DNA of 64,000 bases, from positions 1 to 64,000 of the forward strand of contig JBFHAT010000011.1 of NCBI GenBank assembly GCA_041586155.1, read 5' to 3'. The stretch is from JBFGJH01 sp041586155 (GTDB lineage Bacteria > Actinomycetota > Acidimicrobiia > Spongiisociales > JAENVV01). The translations under genes were made by a program, and so were the position numbers. Under the pieces are notes generated by a model. The model searched no databases. It worked only from the letters and a program-made list of their open reading frames with translations, and had not been told where the DNA came from. This document shows, piece after piece, positions 58,066-64,000 of this stretch; position 1 is the first letter of the stretch; each line of letters opens with the position of its first letter.

Positions 58066-58938
58066 TCAGGTGTCGCAGCCGTTCTCCCCGGGCAGCAGCG
58101 GGCGCATGGGCAGGAACACGAGTTCGCCGTCGACGTCCCAGGAGGTTGCTTGGTTGGCCTCGCCGAGCGCCGCCAGCAATGTTGCAGCATCGGCGCCGTC
58201 TACTACCCCGCACGGCAAGCCGAACGGACTGGGCGGGAACTCGCGAGGGTCGGTGGCGAGAGGCCAGGGGAGTTCGTTGGCGAACTGCGGATCGGTGAAA
58301 CCGCCGTCCGACACGTACACCTGCACCCGATCGGGTTGGTGGGGAGTGCCCTCGCCGGTGAAAGCGAGGTTGTCGAGTGCCGCCAGCAGGGCTTGCAACG
58401 CTTGCACGTCGCGGTTCTCTGTGTTGGCGATACCCAGCGCATATACGGCGAAGCGGTGAATACCGCTCTCATCTCGATAGAGGAACACCGTGTCGGGGGC
58501 ATCTGCGACTGTGGCGCTGGCGTCGACGTTGTGCTCGTCACGGACATCGGGCAGGCCGGCGTCGCTGATCAGGCGGGCGAGCTTGTCGAGCTCTTCGTCG
58601 GTGAGCTCTCGTTCCAGATAGCCGGGATTGGCCGGCGCCGGATAGATCGCCGGAACTGGGGCCTGCCAGATCATCCGGCCGTCACCGGTGACCACGTATG
58701 AGGGGCCCGCGGTCAGCAAGAAGTCGACCGGAACGAATCCGCCTTCGACCTTGACCGTCAGCAGAGCCTCATCCTCGCCGAGCGCTGGTAGGTTCGACGA
58801 TGGTTGCGAATCAGGCGACGACGAAGACGTCGTGGTTGTCGTTGCGTCAGGATCTCCGTCCGATGTGGTCGTGGACGCAGACGTTCCGCAGGCCGAGACA
58901 CCGATTGCGACTACCAGCAAGGCAAAGGCGGAGCGCAT
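58066..58938 (-). CDS. Lipoprotein of unknown function
   Basis: A 290-residue protein starting with a signal peptide and lipobox VSAC at about residue 17, a Thr/Ser-rich linker (about 20-45), then a soluble domain with MIWQAPVPAIYPAP and LERELTDEELDKLARLI. Two late cysteines (FGLPCG and NGCDT) may form a disulfide. I do not recognise a family. It stands alone on the leftward strand. Confidence 0.65.
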   Translation of the reverse strand: MRSAFALLVVAIGVSACGTSASTTTSDGDPDATTTTTSSSSPDSQPSSNLPALGEDEALLTVKVEGGFVPVDFLLTAGPSYVVTGDGRMIWQAPVPAIYPAPANPGYLERELTDEELDKLARLISDAGLPDVRDEHNVDASATVADAPDTVFLYRDESGIHRFAVYALGIANTENRDVQALQALLAALDNLAFTGEGTPHQPDRVQVYVSDGGFTDPQFANELPWPLATDPREFPPSPFGLPCGVVDGADAATLLAALGEANQATSWDVDGELVFLPMRPLLPGENGCDT

Positions 58939-58976
58939 GGCCTTCTGACGTCGCCGGCCCGCGGTTCGTTCCCTGC

Positions 58977-59390
58977 TCAGCGAATCGGGACGATCAGCAC
59001 CGGCACTTCACTCGCCCGAACGACCCGTTCGGTCACGGAGCCGAGCATCCATCGCTGTACCCCGGACCGTCCCCGCGAGGCCATGACGATCAACCGACAT
59101 CCCTCGGCCTTGGCTGTATCGATGATGGTTCCCGGTACTTGCTCGTCTTCCACGACGACAACACGGGTCGGGACCGTTGCCGACGCCGCGACGCCGGCGA
59201 CCTGGGCGTCGATGGCTTGGCGCTCGGTGACATGCTCGGACTCGGCGATGGGCCTGAACGCATGCAACATCGCATGGTCGACGACCACGAAAACGATCAA
59301 CCCGTCGTCCAGGAATTCGGCCAGCTGGTTGGCGTGCGCCAGGGCGCGCTCGCTCGCCTGAGACAAATCGACGGGTACCAGGATGCTCAT
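58977..59390 (-). CDS. Universal stress protein (UspA family)
   Basis: A 137-residue single-domain Usp with VPVDLSQASERALAHANQLA at the start and the ATP-binding MASRGRSGVQRWMLGSVTERVVR motif (G-2x-G-9x-GS) near residues 105-125. Such proteins bind ATP and act under stress in unknown ways. Start ATG at 59390. Confidence 0.9.
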   Translation of the reverse strand: MSILVPVDLSQASERALAHANQLAEFLDDGLIVFVVVDHAMLHAFRPIAESEHVTERQAIDAQVAGVAASATVPTRVVVVEDEQVPGTIIDTAKAEGCRLIVMASRGRSGVQRWMLGSVTERVVRASEVPVLIVPIR

Positions 59391-59448
59391 CGGTGCCTTC
59401 CTCTCGGCTCTGGCCGTAGGCTAGGCGGAGGGGCCGTGTCCGCGCCGA

Positions 59449-62007
59449 TCACAGCAACTTGGCGATCAGGGCCGTCCAACCCGTCTGGTGGGAAGCTCCC
59501 AAACCGCGTCCGGTCTCCGCGTCGAAGTACTCGTGGAACATCAGCAGCGGGTCGGAACGGCTGTCGAAGAACGTGCTCCCCCCATAAACAGGCCTAACCC
59601 CGTTGTTCATTGCGAACAGCGACGTCAGCCGATGGGCGAGGTGGTCTGCGACGGCCCCGAGCGTGAGGTAGGCACCTGATCCGGTCGGGAACTCCACGGT
59701 GAATGTGTCGCCGTAGAAGGCGTGGTATTCCCGCAACGCTTCGATGATCAGATAGTTCAGCGGGAGCCAGATCGGTCCACGCCAGTTCGAGTTCCCGCCA
59801 AACAAACCCGAGCTGCTCTCGCCGGGCTCGTAGGCAACCGTGTAGGTGAGCCCGTCGGCGGCAAAGATGTACGGAGCCGAGTGAGACCGCGCCATCGAGC
59901 GGATTCCGAATGGCGACAAGAACTCCTCCGGATCCAGAAGGACCTTCAGCACGGTCTGCAGCTGGGTCTCGTCGAGCACAGACAACAATCGTCGTCCCTG
60001 GCGGACCCGAGTCCGTGCCGCCATGGTCCGCCCTGCTCCTGCCTCATATTCGGCGACCAAACGACTGAACGCGCGCAAAGCGCCAGTTGACTCTTCGTCG
60101 ACGATCTCAACAGCCACCAGCGGTAGCAGTCCGACCATCGATTTGACCCTGAGCTGGTGAAACGACCCGTCCGGCAGATGCAGCACATCGAAGAAGAAGC
60201 CCGACTCTGGGTCCCATAGGCAGTGCTCGTCCAGGTTCATCGCCGCTGCGATCTGGTCGAAATGGCGAAGGAAGCGCATCGCCAGCGTCTCGTAGCGACT
60301 GTCCCCTTCGGCAAGGAGCAATGCCATCTTGAGCAGCCCAAGGGTGTAGAAGGCCATCCAGGCCGTGCCGTCGGACTGATCGATGTGGCCACCGAGCGGT
60401 AGCGCCGACCGGTCGAAGATCGAGATGTTGTCGAGGCCCAAGAATCCGCCCTGGAAGATGTTGTTGCCATCGACGTCCTTGCGGTTCTGCCACCACGTGT
60501 AGTTGAGGCTGAGGAGGTAGAACAGGTTTCCCAGCCAACGCCGGTCCCCCTCGCCCCGGCGGAGGCGATCGGCTTCATACACCTTGCGCGCCGCCCAAGC
60601 CATCACCGGCGGGTTGACGTTCCCGAAGTCCCATTCGTAGGCGGGCAACTGACCGTTGGGGTGCAGGTAACGGTCGCCGGTGACCAACTCCAGGTTCGCT
60701 TTGGCAAAGTCGGCGTCGAGGTCGGCGAATGGCACGCAGTGGAACGCCAAATCCCATGTGGCATACCATGGGTACTCCCAGGCATCAGGCATCGACAAGA
60801 CGTCGAAGTTACGGATGTGGCGCCAATCGGCGTTGCGGATCCTGCCGCGATCGGGAGGCGGCGGTGGACCGGCCGGGTCACCGTCCAGCCACTGGCCGAC
60901 GTCGAAGTAGTACAGCTGCTTGGTCCACACCAGTCCCGCATAGGCTTGGCGCCGCACGGACGCTCGCTCGCGATCGATGGGACCGAACGCCGCATAGAAG
61001 GCGTTGGCGTCGGCGCGACGCTGTGCCACCACGGCGGTCCAATCCGCAGGTGCAACTGCGTCGCTGGGCGCCAACAGCGTCTCGAGGGCGACCGTGGCGC
61101 CTGCCTCAACGAGCAAACGGTGGACTGCCCCTGCCTTGGTGCCCGTAAGACCGGGATTGACCGCGTCTGCGTCCCCGTCGGTGAGGTACCGATGGAACGC
61201 GTCTTTGAAGTAGCCGGGAGCCGGTTGGCCGAACCCAGCAGGGTTGGTTTCGTTCTCGGTGAAGACCACCTCGGTCGCATCTGGGGTGTGCCAAGAGAAG
61301 TGTTCGCCATCGAACTCGGCAGTGATGACGTCGCTTTCCGCCCGCAACGACGGTCGCTCCGGCGTTTCTCCGCGCGGCCCGCGCTCGTAGCCCCAGCTCC
61401 ACGTGTTGCGAAACCAGATCGTGGGAACCACGGTCAGTGGGGCCGCCACCTCGCCCCGGTTGGTGACCTCCACTCGGAGCACGAGTTGATCCGGCGACGC
61501 TTTGGCGTAGGTCAACTCCACGTCGAAATACCCGTGGTCGAAGACGCCGGTGTCCTCGATCTCGAGTTCCGGCTCCGTGCGCGAGCGCCGGCGGTTGCCC
61601 TCGACGAGTGCCTCATACGGAAACGGCTCGATGGGGTAGAGGTAGCGCATCGTGGCATACGACGCGGAGGGAGTGGCGTCGGTGTAGAAGTACAGCTCCT
61701 TGACATCTTCGCCATGGTTCCCTTCCGGGTTGCTGAGCCCGAACAACCGCTCCTTGAGGATCGGATCGCGGTGGTTCCACAGCGCAACAGCCATGCACAG
61801 TCGCTGGCGGTCGTCGCAGAACCCGCCCAATCCATCTTCATTCCAGCGGTAGGTGCGCCAGCGAGCATGGTCGTGGGGGAACGACTGCCAGGCATCGCCG
61901 TTGGCCGAGTAATCCTCCCGAACGGTGCCCCACGCCCTCTCAGCCAGATAGGGGCCCCAACGCCGCCACAGTGGCGAGGAGAGTCGCTGGCGCTCCGGGT
62001 CGGACAT
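59449..62007 (-). CDS. Large GH63/MGH1-like glycoside hydrolase
   Basis: The 852-residue protein fits the MGH1-like/GH63-type (alpha/alpha)6 glycosidases. The N-terminal beta domain covers about 1-330 (SLWGRW-like SPLWRRWGPYLAERAWGTVREDY) and the catalytic barrel about 400-850, with YPWYATWDLAFH, MAWAARKVYEADRL, GFLGLDNISIFDRS and NSNWRGPIWLPLNYLIIEAL. No signal peptide, so it probably acts in the cytoplasm on a glucoside such as glucosylglycerate or a maltose-type sugar. ATG at 62007 is preferred. Confidence 0.85.
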   Translation of the reverse strand: MSDPERQRLSSPLWRRWGPYLAERAWGTVREDYSANGDAWQSFPHDHARWRTYRWNEDGLGGFCDDRQRLCMAVALWNHRDPILKERLFGLSNPEGNHGEDVKELYFYTDATPSASYATMRYLYPIEPFPYEALVEGNRRRSRTEPELEIEDTGVFDHGYFDVELTYAKASPDQLVLRVEVTNRGEVAAPLTVVPTIWFRNTWSWGYERGPRGETPERPSLRAESDVITAEFDGEHFSWHTPDATEVVFTENETNPAGFGQPAPGYFKDAFHRYLTDGDADAVNPGLTGTKAGAVHRLLVEAGATVALETLLAPSDAVAPADWTAVVAQRRADANAFYAAFGPIDRERASVRRQAYAGLVWTKQLYYFDVGQWLDGDPAGPPPPPDRGRIRNADWRHIRNFDVLSMPDAWEYPWYATWDLAFHCVPFADLDADFAKANLELVTGDRYLHPNGQLPAYEWDFGNVNPPVMAWAARKVYEADRLRRGEGDRRWLGNLFYLLSLNYTWWQNRKDVDGNNIFQGGFLGLDNISIFDRSALPLGGHIDQSDGTAWMAFYTLGLLKMALLLAEGDSRYETLAMRFLRHFDQIAAAMNLDEHCLWDPESGFFFDVLHLPDGSFHQLRVKSMVGLLPLVAVEIVDEESTGALRAFSRLVAEYEAGAGRTMAARTRVRQGRRLLSVLDETQLQTVLKVLLDPEEFLSPFGIRSMARSHSAPYIFAADGLTYTVAYEPGESSSGLFGGNSNWRGPIWLPLNYLIIEALREYHAFYGDTFTVEFPTGSGAYLTLGAVADHLAHRLTSLFAMNNGVRPVYGGSTFFDSRSDPLLMFHEYFDAETGRGLGASHQTGWTALIAKLL

Positions 62008-62086
62008 CGGGCGAGACTCTAGGCCCACAGGGCTCAATCTCGGGTACTGTGACGCCGATACAAACGAGGATCACGCTCCATACCAA

Positions 62087-62228
62087 GCGCCTGACCCCGC
62101 ACGGGGTGACGAGGAAGAGGGAGTATCGAATAGCCTGCAAGGCAGGTGTCGGCGGATGCCCTCTCGGCTGGCACGGTCGTGACGGATGGAACAAAACCCG
62201 CTGGTGACGGCGGGGACAGAAACCATTC
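62087..62228 (+). ncRNA. glmS ribozyme/riboswitch
   Basis: Upstream of glmS the sequence follows the glmS ribozyme core in order: AGCGCC with the cleavage site A62086|G62087, GGGGTGACGAGG, AGGGAGTATCGA, GTCGGCGGATGCC with CTCTCGGCTGGC, and a distal P3/P4-type hairpin with CAGAAACC at the end. This self-cleaving RNA uses glucosamine-6-phosphate as a cofactor; cleavage lowers glmS mRNA. Ends are approximate. No protein gene fits 62008-62300. Confidence 0.93.
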
Positions 62229-62300
62229 GACGTGCGAGGTGGGTTCGACCCGGATCGCCTCGGCTCGCGTGTGATCCTCCATCAACGAAAGGGTTCGCAC

Positions 62301-64000
62301 ATGTGCGGCATCGTCGGTTACGTCGGTCCTCGGCCGGCACAACCCATCTTGATCGAAGGTCTCGAGCGGCTCGAGTATCGCGGCTATGACTCGGCCGGCA
62401 TTGCGGTGATGCATTCCGACGGCGTTGGGATCACCAAGAATGCGGGGCGAATCGCCGCCCTGGTTTCCAGTCTGGAAGGCAACGGTGGATACGAGGGGGG
62501 CACCGGCATCGGACACACCCGCTGGGCGACGCACGGTCCTCCGAACACGACAAACGCCCACCCTCACCAAGACTGCTCGCACGACGTCGCCATCGTCCAC
62601 AACGGCATCATCGAGAACTTCCAGGAGCTCAAGGACAAGCTGATCGCCGACGGGCACGAGTTTGTCTCAGACACCGACACCGAAGTGCTCGCCCACCTAT
62701 TGGAGACCATGAGTGAACTGCCATTGGCCGAAGCCACTCGCAGCATGATGAAGATGGTGGAGGGGGCGCTAGCCGTCGCCGTGGTTCGTCGGGAGGATCC
62801 GTCGCTCATCGTGGGCGCCCGGCGCGGCAGCCCCCTCATCGTCGGCGTCGGCGACGGGGAGAACTACCTTGCCTCTGACATCTCGGCCATCCTCAGCCAC
62901 ACCAAGACAATGGGCGTGCTCGAAGACGATCGGGTGGTCGAGGTGACGGCAGACGGAATCACCGTGACCGACCTCGACGGCGCTCCAATCGAACTGGCGA
63001 CACGCGAGATCGAATGGGATCTCGAATCTGCGGAGCGAGGTGGCTTTGACGATTTCATGCTCAAGGAGATCTTCGAGCAGCCGCAGGCGCTCCGAGACAC
63101 GCTCGCCGGCCGGATCAATCAGCGGGGCGAAGCGGAGCTCGACATCGCGCTGTCGCCGCAGATGGCCCGAGCGTTCGACAAGGTCTTCGTGGTCGCCTGC
63201 GGGACGTCCTATCACGCCGGGTTGATGGGCAAGTACGCGATCGAGCGCTGGACCCGCATGCCGGTGGAGATCGACATCGCCTCCGAGTTCCGGTACCGGG
63301 ATCCGGTTGTCGACGGGAAGACGCTGGTCATCGGCATGAGCCAGTCGGGTGAGACTGCCGACACACTCGCTGCCTTGCAGTACGCCAAGGCCCAAGGGGC
63401 CTACACGCTTGCAACCACCAACGTGGTGGACTCGTCGATGGCGCGCGAAGCTGATGCGGTGCTGTACACGCGAGCCGGTCCTGAGATCGGCGTGGCATCC
63501 ACCAAGACATTCGTGTGCCAGTTGGTCGTCATGCAGCTCCTGGCGCTGTACATGGCGCACCATCGAGGTTCGTTGGACGATGCCACCATCCAGCTGATGA
63601 CCAACGCGATCGCCCGGCTACCCGAGCAGGTGGACGAGCTGCTGCTCAGTGCCGACGAGCAACTCGCCATCGGCCGCCGCCACGCCGATGTTGGCGACGT
63701 GTTCTTCTTGGGAAGAGGCGTGAGCTTCCCCATCGCTCTCGAAGGCGCGTTGAAGCTCAAAGAGATCGCCTACACGCGGGCCGAGGGCTACCCGGCCGGC
63801 GAGATGAAGCACGGCCCGATCGCACTCATCGAGCCGGGAGTGCTCGTCGTCGGAGTGGCGACGGCAAGCCATCTCCACCTGAAGACACTCTCGAACATGG
63901 AGGAGATGAAGGCACGGGGCGCATCGCTCTTGATGGTCGTGTCGGAGGGCGACGACGAATCTGCCCGGATCGCTGACGAGTTGATCTACCTGCCGCCGGC
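62301..64000 (+). CDS. glmS: Glutamine-fructose-6-phosphate aminotransferase, C-terminus cut by the window
   Basis: GlmS makes glucosamine-6-phosphate from fructose-6-phosphate and glutamine, the entry to peptidoglycan and other amino sugars. The N-terminal nucleophile is Cys2 of MCGIVGY, with TRWATHG and NAHPH in the glutaminase domain (about 1-240). Two SIS domains follow with CGTSYHAG and GMSQSGETADT. AAAGGG before the ATG at 62301 is the ribosome-binding site. About 566 of roughly 610 codons are visible. Expression should be set by the upstream ribozyme. Confidence 0.97.
   Translation, partial: MCGIVGYVGPRPAQPILIEGLERLEYRGYDSAGIAVMHSDGVGITKNAGRIAALVSSLEGNGGYEGGTGIGHTRWATHGPPNTTNAHPHQDCSHDVAIVHNGIIENFQELKDKLIADGHEFVSDTDTEVLAHLLETMSELPLAEATRSMMKMVEGALAVAVVRREDPSLIVGARRGSPLIVGVGDGENYLASDISAILSHTKTMGVLEDDRVVEVTADGITVTDLDGAPIELATREIEWDLESAERGGFDDFMLKEIFEQPQALRDTLAGRINQRGEAELDIALSPQMARAFDKVFVVACGTSYHAGLMGKYAIERWTRMPVEIDIASEFRYRDPVVDGKTLVIGMSQSGETADTLAALQYAKAQGAYTLATTNVVDSSMAREADAVLYTRAGPEIGVASTKTFVCQLVVMQLLALYMAHHRGSLDDATIQLMTNAIARLPEQVDELLLSADEQLAIGRRHADVGDVFFLGRGVSFPIALEGALKLKEIAYTRAEGYPAGEMKHGPIALIEPGVLVVGVATASHLHLKTLSNMEEMKARGASLLMVVSEGDDESARIADELIYLPP

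Overview
This 64 kb window is a high-GC bacterial chromosome segment centred on the replication origin. Gene order from about 2.5 to 47 kb closely follows the Mycobacterium origin region: cca, MviN-type pseudokinase, sigM, anti-sigma, trxB, trxA, cwlM, parB, parA, rsmG, jag, yidC, yidD, rnpA, rpmH, dnaA, oriC, dnaN, recF, DUF721, gyrB, gyrA, DUF3566, tRNA-Ile/Ala, crgA, trpG, pknB, pbpA, rodA, pstP, fhaB, fhaA, tRNA-Leu. This identifies an actinomycetote. The order is not exact: the MurJ flippase half of MviN and the PknA kinase are absent, PilT and an HDAC-like deacetylase are inserted, the SRP RNA is of the large type, and glmS carries a ribozyme. Acidimicrobiia or a related deep branch is my guess, by inference only.

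Layout. 1-1000: start of argC, with a palindromic operator candidate upstream. 1.0-7.4 kb: M1 peptidase, cca, GC-rich repeats, pilT, deacetylase, GNAT. 7.4-12.7 kb: a tightly coupled rightward block of pseudokinase, ECF sigma, anti-sigma, small membrane protein, trxB, trxA and a CwlM-like pseudo-amidase. 12.7-17.4 kb: leftward parB, parA, rsmG (parS at its start), then jag, yidC, yidD, rnpA, rpmH. 17.4-27.1 kb: dnaA, oriC, dnaN, recF, dciA-like gene, gyrB, gyrA, DUF3566. 27.1-29.9 kb: small genes, a candidate structured RNA, two tRNAs. 29.9-34.7 kb: sensor kinase, alpha-oxoamine synthase, thiolase, crgA. 34.8-42.9 kb: trpG, mutY and the pknB-to-fhaA cell-wall and division signalling operon. 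43-47.6 kb: two membrane proteins, serS, a methyltransferase, SRP RNA, tRNA-Ser.

47.6-50.3 kb looks like an accessory island. It holds a frameshifted SRPBCC pseudogene, a tRNA-Met 3' fragment, VapBC, and a tandem array of about 106-bp hairpin repeats. The same hairpins lie directly 3' of all three tRNA-Ser genes in the window, and several copies show compensatory changes between arms. This is the most unusual signal here.

50.3-64 kb: PQQ-type sugar dehydrogenase, PAC2 protein, PIG-L deacetylase with a formyltransferase, tadA, two more tRNA-Ser genes, an arsenic cassette (arsR, arsI, glutaredoxin), a dehydrogenase, a lipoprotein, a universal stress protein, a GH63-like glycosidase, and glmS under a glmS self-cleaving ribozyme.

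Functionally the window joins chromosome replication and segregation (dnaA, dnaN, gyrase, ParAB-parS), envelope growth control (PknB/PstP/FHA, RodA/PBP, CwlM, pseudokinase, YidC), redox defence (SigM, thioredoxin) and amino-sugar supply (GlmS).
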